64,000 bases of DNA from contig NC_053418.1 in assembly GCF_016859285.1 (NCBI RefSeq), positions 19,927,329 through 19,991,328 of the forward strand. Reading direction: 5' to 3'. The position numbers were made by a program, and so were the translations under genes. The stretch's first letter is position 1, and each line of letters opens with the position of its first letter. This DNA is from Xiphias gladius (lineage: Eukaryota > Chordata > Actinopteri > Istiophoriformes > Xiphiidae). The notes below the pieces were generated by a model. That model had not been told where the DNA came from. It saw only the letters and a program-made list of their open reading frames with translations, and did no database searches. This document shows positions 39,201 to 52,769 of this stretch, one piece after another.

Positions 39201-39820
39201 CTCATAGCCCTCCACCCACGGTCATATCATTTGTGTGCAAAACCAATATGCTTCTCTTTTGACATCTCTTATTTCCTGTGCTGTGGCTTGAACCTTTAAT
39301 TCTGCTTTCAGTAGCCTCTAACTTCTCCAATTTAATGAGTTGAAGAAATATTTTTGATATATTGTTTCCAACACACACTGTTATGTTATGTGGGTGTTTA
39401 ACTTTATGTATTAAAGCATTTGCAATGGAATTTTAAGCAGATATTCATTACAGTCAAAGTATTGTCATCGAGTAATCCGGGCACTTGTTTAAGATTGAGG
39501 CTAAGAATACATTCCTGAGGCAGTATAGACTACTAAATCAAAATGGTTTGCTTCTTTCACAAATTATTTAAATGTACACTAATTTACTTCTGAAAAAGCA
39601 GACAGTTTTTCATATGATGTATAAACAAGGTCATTTAGAGTGTTAATATTTATCAGGTTCAGGATAACTAAAACTATACAGTGTTTAACCTGTTGTAGAA
39701 AGCACATGAAAAAGTAAATATGAACAGTATCTGGTTTCAGTAAAGATGAAAAATATTCTCACCCATCTCCAGAAGTTGTCTGCTAGTCTCCGGCTTGTGT
39801 GTTTTGTGACAGTAATTCAT
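33292..39820 (-). CDS. arid5a: AT-rich interactive domain-containing protein 5A
   Basis: ARID5A binds AT-rich DNA as a transcriptional regulator and in mammals also stabilises inflammatory mRNAs such as IL6. Coding exons: 39820-39763, 38566-38496, 36162-35994, 35889-35837, 34957-34860, 34777-34618, 34515-33292. They give 610 aa (human 594) with consistent phases. The ARID domain spans about residues 68-160: EEKAFVSSLHSFMKDKGSPI, ERIPHLGFKQINLWRIYKAV, EKRGGYDLVTAQRLWKKVYD, ELGGSPGSTSAATCTRRHYE, RLVLPFERHMKGEEDKPLPP. A Lys-rich basic stretch follows. The large last exon contains the family motif GEVISPLEKKKRMAQ, a Ser/Pro-rich low-complexity region and a conserved-looking C-terminus rich in Tyr and Pro. 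The start is the first ATG after an upstream in-frame stop. The ISPLEKKK element is shared with ARID5B, but length favours ARID5A. Confidence 0.93.
36163..38495. other. arid5a intron 2; no embedded gene supported
   Basis: A 2.3 kb intron. A moderately GC-richer, CpG-containing stretch at 37050-37700 holds overlapping plus-strand frames (for example 37073-37384) without recognisable domains. It might be an enhancer or an alternative promoter, but nothing in the sequence proves that. Confidence 0.4.
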
Positions 39821-42800
39821 GCAGCACCCTCTTCAACTTCACACCTCGAAAATAGGAAGGTGTCTCCACAGGACAGTTTCATTGGTTGACTGATGGCACC
39901 GCAGCAAATGAGTCTGGAAGACATTTTTTTTTTCTCATTCAAGTCTCAGTATGTCTGTTCTCTCTGTTTTGTCTCCTAGCTTTCAGTCAAAAAAAAAAAA
40001 AAAAGACAGCTGTGTTTAAATTGTTTGTCTAAGCATGGATCAAACTCTTCATCTGGATACTTTGTCTACAATTTCAACAGAATATGATGCTATACAGATA
40101 ATTATGTTTATTATTTCATTAAGTGGATGTCTTATGTTCACAATGTTATCAGCAACACAGGGGACTGGGATGTCATTACTCTTTTTGTATGTATTACAAA
40201 TTATTGGGTATATAAAAGTGTACAAAGTAAAGAAAAGTTTACATGTATTGTATGAACTGACAAAATAAATGAAGATAATCAAAAATAAGACACAACAAGA
40301 TGAAAAGGTAAGAAAAATAATAATAATCATTAATGAAGACAAATAAAGAAAAAACAAATAAAAGTCTCATCCCAAGCATACTATGCCTACATTATTTTTT
40401 TTTTGGTTTTTTTGACAGACTAAAACGAAAACCAAACCAGTGTTTAAAACCTGTGGTGGACTCACATTCACGAAAACTGCTGAATTTGGGGAAGAGAGAG
40501 AAACATTCAACTGATGCCCAGAATAAAGGTTAAACGCATCTCAATGTCAGCATAACATTTCCCAGATGTCTCCATAATTAGAACAATGTATTTTAGGAAT
40601 GTATTTCAAATAAGGGACCTACTGTCAATGTACAGCAGCGCCTGAGTGAGTGTCAAATATTTCTTGGAGCTGGCTTCTTACTGACAGAAGAGCTGTCTAC
40701 TTCACAGTGATTCAGATAAGGTGATTCAAAATCAAATGATGTGGTTTGGGTTTCTTTTTTATTAAATGGTAATTTTTTCAGTGTTTTGTGTCACTGAGGC
40801 TTTACTAGCTTCTACAAATATGTGCTGCTAGTGCAGCCTGGGAATTCATATTGTGTTAGGCAGTTACATACAGTAAGTGTTTGTGTTAATGCCTGTAAAA
40901 GAGGAGACATTTCCTGCTGCCACAAAATACCTTCTGAGAAGTAAAACATGAAGTATCAAATACCACAATTAATTAGCACTCTGGTAAGCATCGTGTTTCC
41001 CCTAATTTGTTTTGAGTTTATACAGTATGTTAATTACAACACAGCAAAAGTCAGGATCTTTCAAGAGTATCACTAATACCTACGGTAAGAAAAGCAGTTT
41101 TATTGGTGATGGTGATGTAAGTAATATAACAAGTATATACGTTTAAGTACATCATCTTCAGTGAAATGTATACATAATGTTGCTTTTTGAGTGCGTCATG
41201 TCGTTTGAAATTAAATTAAAACTTTCAACCTTGCACTGAATAGGAGGTAGTAAATAAAAGTGCTAATGAAAAAGGACAGGAGTCACGCATGTAGTTTTGA
41301 CTCATAACAGCTAATAGCCGAGTAAACGCCTTCTCCATCAGCTCTCGTGTAGGTAAATGAAGGTTTTGAGACTGTTGCGGAGATTTAAGACCTTACATTT
41401 TAAGGACGGGGTGAGGCCCTACCTTTTAAAATGGTTTCTACTGGCCATTGTCTGAAACATTTTGGTTAAAAACATTATGCCAGGACAATGCAGAAGCAGT
41501 TTTTTTTTTTTTTTTTTTTCACTGGAAATGAGTGGCAAACGGGTAAAAAACGGTCATCTTTGTCCCTACTACCAGTTATTAGTCAGAGGGCGTTGTCTTA
41601 AGTGACCTTGGAAAGCATCAGGGTCAAGTTACTTTTATATTATTTGATATATACATATTTGATTAAACCGTTGCACTAGTATTTTTTAATTGTTTTCTGT
41701 TATTTTTTCATGAGGTCACATTTGCAATATACCCTATATTCCCCTCCATTTTCCTTTGGGTGTCCCAGACTGTTCAACTACACACATCTCATGACAAAAA
41801 CACTGATGAGTGATGAAGCTGCACTCAACACTATCCACATTTCCTCCGCATGTTTTTGATCTGTTTGAAAAGGGGATGTCCTATTCCTCCATCTGTTGCG
41901 GATAGAGTATGACATTTCAAAATGATTAACATTTAAATGTCAAAATAACCAAATATCTACAAACTGTCCAGATCTCAGAGGGAGTTTTTTTCTTTTGACA
42001 GATACAAAACAAGATTTGGTTTTGTTATTTTGTGAATTTCTGATTGTCGAGATGATCAACAAGGCTGTCTGCAAAAATGGAAGAAATGTGATATTAAACT
42101 GTTCATGTTCACGACTCCTGTATCAACGAACTGACTATCGTAATAGAGATATGTAAATGACACCCTTGGTTATCTGTGATTTGACAGATATTTGATTCAC
42201 TACTGAAATGTAGACACAGTGAGACTTCATTAAGGCACGAATGAGAAAAAAATTGCAGAAATTAAGAAAAAAAAAAAAAAAAAAACACCTGCAGAGATCA
42301 GGTCCGTGTTGAGATTTGAACTTCAATAATAACATTCATAGTTTGCCCTACATGAGGCTTCATAGGAAATGTATTTCAATTCCATTTAATTGTGACAATG
42401 TTTTGCAGAACTCTTGTGAGCAGTTCTATCTCCTGCAGCCGACAACAAATGTGGGGATGGTGAGCAAAAACATCGGTTGTAAGTTTGAGAAAATCCCCAG
42501 CTATTCATTTCAGACTTTCACTGACATAAACATATGAGGTTGAGGTGAGGGCAGAACAATGTAAATGAGAACGTGTTGAGAAAATATTGTGAATCCAGAA
42601 CGGAAAAGATTTCCTGTCTGAAGTGAGTCACGATCCTGGGAACAATCTGCAAATGTTTCAACTGGCACATAAGATTCCAGTCATGATGAGAAACTGTCAT
42701 TAGTTGTGTCGCAAAATGAGGTTATCCAGATTAAATGCACTTAAAGATGCTCCCTGTTGTTTTAGGGATGAGAACAAAGTTACAGAAGTAAATCTGCAAT

Positions 42801-44726
42801 CATTTAGGGCAGAGGTGACAATCAGTGGGAGTTAATATTTTTATCTTCACACTTTCTAGATGAGCAGTGTAGGTGTATGTGAAAATTATCCTGAATTGAT
42901 AAAATGTACACAGTACACACACCAAAGGGCTGTAAATTTCAAAGCTTAATTGAAGTGTTTTCTTGAACAATATCAGCAGAAAAGTGAGACTTATAATAAA
43001 AAGATGTTTTTAAAACTCAAGAGGAAATCCATTTTAACATCTCCAATCACCTACCTGACTGACATATGGGTGGGTGGGGATGAGGCAGTACCCCAGTCAA
43101 AACTGTGAAAAGGACAAGACAAGCATGCCAAATGTGATTTTAGTGGAGGGAGTGGACACAAGTTGACTGGAAATCCAGTTTCTATGTACATTGTTATGTA
43201 ATAATAAATTAATAGTCAATTTCTCATTCACTCAAACAAAGATGTAACTGAAGGATGTGAGAGAGGTAAAATCAGATTTTTCGTGCGAAAATGAAACCTA
43301 TGCATTAGAGGTGAATTCCCCAGCTGTTGCCTCATTCCAGGAAACTGATTGTAGAGCAAATACTGAGTCTGTGTATACGTCTGAGTTCCTGTTAAACCTC
43401 TGAAAATCCCTGAAGGTTTTCTACGTTATTTTAAGCTTTTTCTAAAATGTATGCAACCTATGCCATTCTTGACCTCTTTGAAAAGATATGAAAACAGAAG
43501 CTTGTTTATTTATTTTATTATGAAGAATTCCTGTGCATTATAATAGACTCTGAAAAAAAACCAAACATGAATAATGCAATGGATACATGATGCCCTTTTC
43601 TATTCATGATCAATTATTTTTCCTTTCGTCAACTCACTTAAAAGCTTTAAAAAGAGCAAAAATTTTGTTCCAAGATCACAGTGAACTTGCATAACCTGCT
43701 TTCAAATGTTCAATTACAATGTCACCCAGCGCTTTTCGGAGGGTATCAATGCATTCACTTCCCCTCATTATGGCACCATAATATCGCATATGATCTGTTA
43801 TACACCTCAACTTAGACCAGCTAGATCCAATCTAAGAAAAATAATGCTTACTTATGTTTTCTTCTCTTCAGCTTGTCCCTGAAAAGCTAAATATATTGAA
43901 ATGATTTGGTCCATATACGGGACTGAAATGAAAACAAACCGTTATATACTCACAGTTAAAAGGGAACTTAACCATTTATGCATTCCCCACTACAAGTCGA
44001 CCACCTGGAGCACAGCAAACAGTCTGTTTTTTTTTTAAATATTCACTTCAACCACAGTCAGATCAGTACTAAAAGGGTTTGAAATTCACACAGGATGTAA
44101 GTTCAATCACATTTAAAAAAAAGAAAAGAAAAAAAAAAGTAAAAAGAAGAGGAGAATCCAGTCTGCCGGTAAAGAAAGGCAAAAACAAGGCAAACGATTA
44201 TACTGTAGCTGGTACCGTTATGGTAATTTGATTTTTTTTTTCCTGAAATGTACAGGAGCACTTGCTATGAGTAACAACAAAATAATACCTGAAATAGAAC
44301 TGAAGTCACTTTGTAAGGAATGTGAACTAGAAGTGAAATTGAGGCTTTCTACTGAATTTAAGACTTAACAAAGGCTGATATTGTATTGCATCACATTTAT
44401 AAGTAAAGTTTAGTTTTTTCGGGGAAGTGGGAGGGAGTCGACTTATGGGTCTTCACAAAATCCATACACTATGCCCTCAGTTGCTTACAACATCAATAAT
44501 TTAATGGAATTACTTTCTTGAAATGAGGAGAGATTTCAAACGATTCTGGCCCACGATTACTATCTGTTCATTGGTCCATGATGTGGAAGCTCATTTGCTC
44601 TGTTTCAGCCTGATTAGACTGATCACTTGTGTGCGAGGACTGACTTTGCTGTGTGTAGTTTTACTGCAGAGGTCCTCTGGGGGTGCCAGTGTGATGATCT
44701 GTGTGTGGGGGGGGGGGTGCGCCGGG
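39821..44726. other. Intergenic region between arid5a and dbnl
   Basis: Nearly 5 kb of AT-rich DNA with A/T homopolymers (near 39990, 41500 and 42268) and short unsupported frames. Part of the right end must be the dbnl 3' UTR, whose limit I cannot place. Part of the left end must be the arid5a promoter; no clear core motif was seen. Confidence 0.5.
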
Positions 44727-47700
44727 CTAGATAAGCTCTACGTAATTGGCCGGGAACATTCCAAAATGGCCGTCTGGACCATAGCCTCGCCACCAGCCCT
44801 CGTCTATCATCTCAATCCCAGTGATGATATCGTCGGGATCGAATGAGATCTCTGTGTCATCCGCTGAAAGAGAAAAAGAGCACTGAACATTGTGAACGTC
44901 CGCAAAGTTAAAGTATGATATACATTTTCAAACATTACATTTTTGTAATGTAAACAACACCTAATAACTATTTTAGGCAGAGATTCATTAGACTATAATT
45001 CCTGCACTGAAAACAAGCAACTACTTAAAGAGTATAGAACTAAATATACATTTTTTTAGTTATCATCATATATGTGCATGCAGTTGATTACACTATACAG
45101 CTATTCTGTACTCTTGACCTCCATAAAATCTGTGAAAACTCTACAGCAGTTACTACTAATACTACCACTACTACTACTACTCCACTAGTAGTTTACAGTG
45201 TTGAATAGTATCACAGTAATGGGGTAAATTTTCATCATCCCTTCCACTCACACATCCCCTTTTCTGTCACTCTTCACTACCTCTGCTGCATCTGCTGGGC
45301 TGGTACCAGCCGGCATGGATGATAAAACGAGACGTGGCAAATTTAGCATAGGCACTAGCACGACTGAAATCGTCTGAAACGTGTACATTGGAGTCCAAAA
45401 GTCTGAGACTTTTTTTGTGACCAAAATGGTCTGGGGTCTGGGATCCTGGATTTAAATGCATGTTTTGAATTTGTGAAGGGGACACATCCATGCTACAACA
45501 GGGTGTTAAGCTGTCCTTTGATACAGATGAGTTATTTGGTCTGACTACATGTCAGTTATTTACTGTTATGGTAGTGATTATAAAAAAATAAAAAAAACCA
45601 CAACTTACCAGCCTGGTAGTCATATAAGGCTCTGGCGCAGATGCCTCTGTCTGGGGTCTCCTCAGCAGTCACCTCATACGAGTTATTCTCCTCCACCTGG
45701 GAGAGAAATTTTGTCAAGTTGTGTTTCATAATTAATTATATGATGGAGGAAACTGTCCTGCTAAAGGTAAGTAAACACCCACCTGAGCGGGCTCTTCATA
45801 AGCCGTCTCCTGGACGCAGGAGTTGGCAGCCGGTGCCTGCTCTGAAAAGAGAGATTAATGTCAGTACGATTGTGTCTGAGCTCAGCTGTTTAGCTACCAG
45901 CAGGTGGCGGCAGCACCAGCTGATCCTGACAGCACAGTTGGGCTGGAGGGAGTAATACAGTTTGTTCTTACAACAAATTGCAAAAGCATTTTTATAAGAA
46001 GCAGATGGGAGGGTTGGAAAGCTGATGTTAACACTGAGGCTGGTGTTGTGTGAAACGGGCCCCACCTTTCCACTGCTCCTGGGGCGCCGCCTCCTGCTCA
46101 TCATACTCACACCTGGACTGTCCATCATCCACATCAGGCTCTTATAACCCAAAACACAAGCACAGACATGCATGTGCACAGAGGAACACATTCACAAGTC
46201 CACACAGGCTGAAAACCACCAGCAGTCTCATACATAAGGGGCATTCCTGGCACTTTTCACTCGAGGAGAAATAAAGCAATAATCTCTTAGTTTCTTATAA
46301 AAACAAAAAGCACAAGGAATGGATGTATGACTCAGGATGTTTTTCATGATTATAAGGAATATGAAGATGATGACACACAAGAACAACAATGAGAGAATGA
46401 AGCATGGTGCTTTTAGTTAAGTATGAGACTGTAACCCAGTGTGTGCATTCTTTTTGTATGTGTGTGTGTGTGTGTGTGTGTTTGTGTAAAGCTCACACCT
46501 GTGGCACGGACAGGGGAAGCGGAGCTTGCTGGAACAGGCGAAGCTTGGCGCTGAGGTGAGCTGGCTCGCTCAGATTCATACTCTTGCTTAGAGAGAAAAG
46601 GGCTTTGCAGACGCCCTGAGCAGAGATACACATGGAACCCCCAAAACGTGCAAAATATGGATGAGAGAGAAAAAACAAAGAGCAGACAGGTTGAGCTGAA
46701 AAAGAGAAGACACCATGATGGAGACATAGTGTTAAGTATGACTATGAGACAACTAGACAGTCTGATGGAAAGTTAAAGCCTGAAAAAAGATGGCGTTGGG
46801 AGACAGCAGTCTCCTCTAGAAAAATCACCAGTTTGTACCTACCGCTACCTGAGAGTGAGGCTAAAAGAGCCTTGCAGTAATGCAGGAGAAGCAAACAGAT
46901 TTATATGACAAGGTCACTGTTTACGCTGGGGTGATACCTGGCTGCGGGCTAGCAGGAGCAGCAGAGGGGACGTCTGAGTCACTGGGAGTTATTCCCCTCT
47001 CTCTTTGCTTAAACATCTCTCTGGGATTCACAGCACGCTGAGAGATGAGAGAAGCTGCCTCCTAGAAAAAAGAAAACAAATTATAATTTGTACAAGTGCA
47101 TCACGTGTGATTATGGAAAGAGGTAATGCAATAAAGCCAAGACAGGTGTGTTATGTTGAGCTTCAAGGGTTCACATTTGATTAGAAAGAGACCACTGCTT
47201 GTCTTGAGATAGGCAAGAAAGAGGAAAGCAGTTTGGCCAGAAGAGATCAGAGAGAGAGGGGAAGGGGAACTCACGTTGGCCTTCTCCACAGATTCACCTC
47301 TCCTGACTGCTTTCCTCTGGGCTGCCGGGTTCTCCTCCTGCTCCTCCTGATGATGGTGATATTACTGTTGGCACTGCTGACATTGGCTACCTTCCTGACT
47401 TAAGTGTTTACAAGATGCTTGCGCTACTGAAGCTTATTCACCTAGCAACATTATCATAAAAGAGTGGGTAACACTCAGTATGGAAGTAAACTTTGCACCT
47501 GTCCACATTCACTCATTTGTTCCTTTTGTCTCTGTCAAGTTACTTCACAGTTGATATCCATTTACTGTCCCAGGATCAAAGTGTGATCTTGTCAGACGAT
47601 GGGACAGTGAGACACTCACCCAACGTTGTTTCTCCTGCTCTCTACTCTCAGCTTCCTGCTGCTGCTGGTACTTCCTATTAAACAAAAGGCCATTTAGAAG

Positions 47701-50700
47701 ACAGAGGAAATGTAATTTGAACCTTTCAACAGATGCTACTGAAAACCAGTTCAGACCAGTGTACACTTTTCTTCAGTTGCTACCTACTTTTGTTGCTCGA
47801 TTTGAGAGGCCCTCTCCTTGTCCCTTTTGTCCCTCAGCGCTGCCTCCTTGGCCTCTCTGTCTTTCCTCTCTCTCTCCAGCTTCTGGCGCTCCTCCTCTGC
47901 CTTCCGCCGCTCCTCCTGCCGACGTTTCTCCTCTTCTTTCTAACAGCCAAACAGGCCAGGAAAGTCAGCTTTGGTTTACCATTTTGCAATATTATTGTTA
48001 TTAAAAATCTTAATTTCACAATAGTTAATCAAAAAACTGCAAGGCAATGAGCACCAGTCTATAGCTGTATCTGTGACAGGCGTGCTGCTGAGCAAAAACA
48101 GCATACAGAGGACAAAGATACAATCATGCTTTTGCTGACAGTGGTTACACTGTTGATGCATAAAAACTGCCTGACTAGTATTTTAGAAGATAAAAGATTT
48201 TAGGTAAATGGCGTCAGATGTGTGTGTGTCAGATATTTCAAAACTGCAAACTTTTGCAATATTTCGATGAGTTCTTGCAATATCAGTGAGTCAATGATTC
48301 AAAATCATCTGCATAAAAACATTTCTAAAGGGAGAGATTTTTTTAGGAGGCTGAAGGTACTCTTCACACTGCCTCAGAGGTGAAGTTGAAGTCAGCATTA
48401 GCGAGTTCAGAAGCCTACCTCTGCCTGTGCCCAGAAAGTGTCTTTATTGGTCTTTCTGATTTCTGACATAGCGTTGGTCTTCTGGTACACTGAGCCCTAC
48501 ATGAAGGAAAGACTATTAAATATGATTGTGTAAACATGACATCACAGTTTTACATAATTATAAAAAATACAGTGGTTTACAACAGTCTGCTTGACTAATT
48601 CTCAATTAAATATGATTGGTAGGGTTCTCTGTAGCTGATGTCCCCGCCATATATATAGTTGAAGTATTAGGACATTATGTGTCTTATACAATATATTGTT
48701 TGTAGTGTGAGTTGTTTTAATCCCTTCACAACAAAGCTCAGATAAAAGCCAATGATTGCCTTCTCTCATAAAAGAGAGCATGATAGAAAAAAGGAAAGAG
48801 AAAAACCAAAAGAGTCTAAATTCCTAGCCTAGTCCAGCATTTTCACATTTTTCTGCTTTGGAGTGTTCGAAAAATTGTTTTGAAAGGTAGAAAGGTTGGC
48901 TAAGTGTGAATGGAAGGCCATAACAAGACGGAGAAAACAAAACACTCTGAAATTTCAAATGTATTAAAGTTTTGAGATTAAGAAGGTTTGTTATGATCTA
49001 GCCCTGTGCTTATCTTTCTACCATCCAAGATAAGCAAACAGGAGTGCATACCACAGGACCCTGAGGACCACTGTCCTGAAAGCGGCTGGAAGCTTCTTTG
49101 TGGAAGCTGTAGTTGGCCCCTGAGGCTTTAGCCACTTTTTGCATGATCACCTCGGGCTCCACATCCTCCTCTGCTCTGGCGTTTACTGTGACATGGGCTC
49201 CCTGAAAACCGCAAAAATAAAGTTCCTTTTAATGCACAGAAAAAAAGGGAAACACCTACAGTTGTTATCTTGGTTCATGCATGCACCACCCAGCCATTTG
49301 TTTACATGCGCTGGCTGCTGGTATGGCATGAATGACATGGACACAAGTCACAGAGCTACTGCATCATTCCAATAATGCCTGCAGCATGCTATTTTCTTTA
49401 TTGTTTTTTTTAATTTTAATTCCTACTCAAAGTCATCATTAATATGCAATTTAGGACACAAATAATCTCCTCTGTAAAAATAAACAGACTGCAGTAGAAA
49501 TTTTAAATGCATATTTAAACTAGACCCAAAAATGAGAGTGCGGTTACCTTAAGAAAATTGGCCATGGAGCTGACATGATTTGCACATATTCCTTTCCTGG
49601 CGTCATTCACTCCTTCCCCAGTCTGAAACACAAAGAATTATAATTACATTTTTAAGGCTGGCCACTACAAAGTGGATGAACAAGTTAACACTAGTTGAGT
49701 GTAGCACTAACCCAGTTGATGAGGACATATTTAGGCAGGCCAGAATTTGGATCTTGGACCTGGCAGAAAGCATACATCACTTTTCCACTGTTGAGTTCCT
49801 CAACCAACTCCTCCAGTCCTCCATCTGATACATAAACATTGTGGAAAAGTCAAATGGTTACTGTGGTTGGTTGTGTAACTGTGGACATTTCTTTCCTCTT
49901 ACAAATGATGGGGTGAGACAGCAGAGGCAAGCAATCCTTTTGTGCTGATATTCCAGTACTGCAGCTGTATGCTGACAATGAAATTCCTGCACATGTCTGA
50001 TAATATCGTGTTGAGATCATAAAAACGTTTTAACTATATCCACTCAATAACTCACCCCCTTTTTCTGCCAGGCGGATATCGTTACTGTTTCCCTCATAGG
50101 TGAACAAGGCCCTGGAGGAAACAACAGATTAAGGGTATTAAAATACCATCTTAAAAAAGATATCACAGACGGACAGAGGAGTTTGTTCCATAGTCGATAT
50201 GCATCATTTCACACTAAACCAAACAACACATGTTTTGTAAACCTATTTTAATCCATTTTCACAAAGGATACAATTTACAGGTAAAGTAGGGTAGTGTAAA
50301 TATACCAGAGTCTCACTGTAGTCAGTAATCTTTACAGGTTGCGTGCTCCTGCTTCATTAGAGATGTCACTGACCTTTCCTTGGTATTAAATGCCCAATGA
50401 AAATAACTAGGGATTAGCAGTCCTACACAAGATGAACCCCTAGTTAATGCTGGGAAATCTTCTGTAGGAAAGGCACATTTCCCTATCTTTTCTTTGTCAT
50501 TTACACTAGCATGGAGGCATGTGAAGAAGTCTTTGCTTCAGTGCTCTTCACACGAACATAAAGTACTTCTACTTGATTTCTGGGTGGACCAAATAGCTTT
50601 GGGTTGAAGAGTTTTTTTTTCTTGGCATGATATAGTAAGAAAATACCAGATAATCATATTAGTCAAAAGATTATGCTGATATGCACTAACAGAGTGGTTT

Positions 50701-52118
50701 AAAATGTGTCAGGTTTGGGTAAGTTGTATAGTAAGTTGCTTGGGCAAGTGTATACATTACTTTATGGCCATTTTGTAGCCTTAACTGTTATATTGCTATT
50801 CTCAATAGTCATGTCTGACTATTAAGAGATAAAGCTATAATTTAATGGCACACCAAGAAAATCTTACAAATAATATCCACGGCCTTTAGGTCCTGTTCAT
50901 AGAAAAACATTGATGCATTTATAATTTAGCCTCAGATAGGTACTACACTGAAGAATGATCGTTTGACCTGTTCACATACAGAACAAATAAGATCTAGTTG
51001 CCATCTAGCCATGTGATACCTTAAAATTAATATGATGGGAACCTACATATTACAGTAACAATTAAATCTCTATTTGGGATGTCAGTTTTAAGCCCAAACA
51101 TAGAAATCAATATTTGCAAAATTAAATATATTGGAAGACAAGCTCACTTCTTATCAATACAAGGGATATAGAACATCCTTTCACAGCTATGAACTTGCTC
51201 ACACTGAAACTAGTCACTGTAAGATCACTTCTTTAATCTATATTTACATCTTAATTTTTTTCCCATCACCACAATTTGAAATTATTAAAAAAAAAAAAAA
51301 AAAAAAAAATGACAGTAAGAGCAAGCTGTTGAGTCCGTAGGTGGTGGCTGTCCAATGCCTAAAACTGAGTCGAGAATGTCAAGATGTTTTCAGGGTGAAT
51401 ATGAGGCCAGCAGGACTCCCTGGGATTCATTAATTCAGGTCATCATTAAACACTGCAGCTGTCATCAGCTGGTTTAATTTGAACCTCAAGGGAAGCAAGT
51501 TTCAGTGCCACTGTAACGTTAGGCAACGCAAAGAGGAAGTCCCTAAATTTGACTTTCACATATTGGTTATATTTAACTTCTAATAGCTTACCAGGAAGTA
51601 CTTGAAGGAGCAACTTATTCTATAGTTCACGACAGACAAGCTTATTTAAATATAGAGAAAATACATGCAAAGTTTAGAGATTAAGTGCTCAGCCTGTTGG
51701 TTGTTCAGTGCACCCAGCTAGCGTTAACTAACAATGTTACTGGCTATTCAGTTAGCTCATCTTTAGCGTTAGTACACATCAGTCTAACAATAAATGTAAG
51801 AAAACTAAACTTCAATGTAAACAAAGCTGACTCGCGCTAACGTTGTCGCTAATTTAGTAAGTCAAAGGATCGGTTGTGCTAAACAAAGTGCCATTAGTGT
51901 ACAGGTTAAGTTTATCTAACGTTAGGTTAACGTTAACTTAACTACCTGACGACTGGCTCAGTGCTAGCCAACACTGCTGCTAGTATAATGCCTCCCACAC
52001 AGGGCTAACACTGTTTTAAAAATGCTGCTCCTTACCAGTTGGTGTTGGATTTTTCATCTACCACTTCTTTATATGCAGCTGTTAATGCAGGGCCATTTTT
52101 GCTGAGGTTTACTGCCAT
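44727..52118 (-). CDS. dbnl: Drebrin-like protein (mAbp1/HIP-55)
   Basis: DBNL binds F-actin and links it to dynamin and other endocytic or signalling partners through its SH3 domain. Fifteen coding exons: 52118-52036, 50111-50056, 49824-49712, 49622-49548, 49201-49052, 48496-48419, 47939-47788, 47674-47620, 47346-47275, 47061-46938, 46615-46499, 46140-46066, 45841-45783, 45696-45609, 44863-44727. They total 477 aa (human 430). The ADF-H domain is at about residues 1-134, from [20 protein letters not shown] onward. A highly charged coiled coil ([18 protein letters not shown] and following) covers about 186-254. The Pro/Ser-rich linker holds [14 protein letters not shown] and Tyr motifs AYEEP and SYEVT. 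The SH3 domain, about 421-477, has [24 protein letters not shown] and ends NYVELI. Teleosts may carry two dbnl paralogues; I cannot say which this is. Confidence 0.95.
46459..46481 (-). repeat. (CA)n tract just inside a dbnl intron
   Basis: On the gene strand, the dbnl exon 11 donor GTGTGAGC is followed within about 10 bases by TTTACACAAA and then a CA run. On the plus strand it reads as (TG)n. CA repeats near 5' splice sites can bind hnRNP L; use here is inference. Confidence 0.8.
50112..52035. other. dbnl intron 1; TAACGTTA-rich near the gene start
   Basis: Contains an A26 run near 51284-51309. At 51720-51945 there is a cluster of AACGTTAG/TAACGTTA words, as often seen around teleost promoters. 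No nested gene is seen. Confidence 0.5.
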
Positions 52119-52300
52119 CGTTATGCTGAGTACAGCTAGCCAGCTAGCTATCCGGGATGCGCCCTTCCTACTGGGAGGAGTGGCGATGATGCTGACTTTC
52201 AGCTGTGCAGGAAGCTAGTTTAGCTAGTGGCTACGTCTCAGCCAGGGTAGCTTGCCCGCGATGTAGCGCGATATATCCCGAAAGCGCGGAGCTACTTTGC
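52119..52300 (-). promoter_or_regulatory. dbnl 5' UTR and promoter region
   Basis: CpG-containing, with overlapping GCTAGC words near 52136-52150 and GCGCG words near 52266 and 52283. No TATA box was recognised. It lies directly upstream of the start codon, so the 5' UTR is probably in the same exon. Confidence 0.4.
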
Positions 52301-52763
52301 TTTTTTAATTATTCTAAACTCGGCTATGAATCTTAGCAAATAATCATTAATATACACCAAATTCTCACTTTATGAAAGTGAGATAAAATAAAAGTTAGGT
52401 CTGCGCAAAGATTATGTTGTATGCACCGCAAAAACCTCGCAGGAGAGCTTGTTGAATCAAACGCGCCCTAGGGTGCATCGCGCACAGGTACGCGCTGCTA
52501 TACAGTACGTCAAGAACATTTTTTTTACAGTGCTTTTATTGACCGTATATGGGAAGCCAATCTACAATATTTCCATAATTTTCTCTTCTTTTTTAAAGCA
52601 TATGTTTTTGTTATTTACAGGCATCCACAGACAGGACACCCTCCTTCTTATAAACAGCCTAAAGCACAGCTGCTTCTAGCTCATGCTGGCGTTAGTTATT
52701 ACTACATCATATAATACAGACACAGAAGGAAATGACCGCAGACAACGGTAAACCAAGATTAAC
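52301..52763. other. Short gap between the ube2d4 3' end and the dbnl promoter
   Basis: About 0.45 kb with no gene. A 76-codon plus-strand frame at 52449-52679 has no recognisable features. Confidence 0.5.
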
Positions 52764-52769
52764 TTTATT
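52764..52769 (-). terminator. Candidate distal polyadenylation signal of ube2d4 (AATAAA)
   Basis: AATAAA on the minus strand. If used, the ube2d4 3' UTR would be about 2.7 kb, plausible for this gene class. Closer signals may also be used. Confidence 0.4.
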
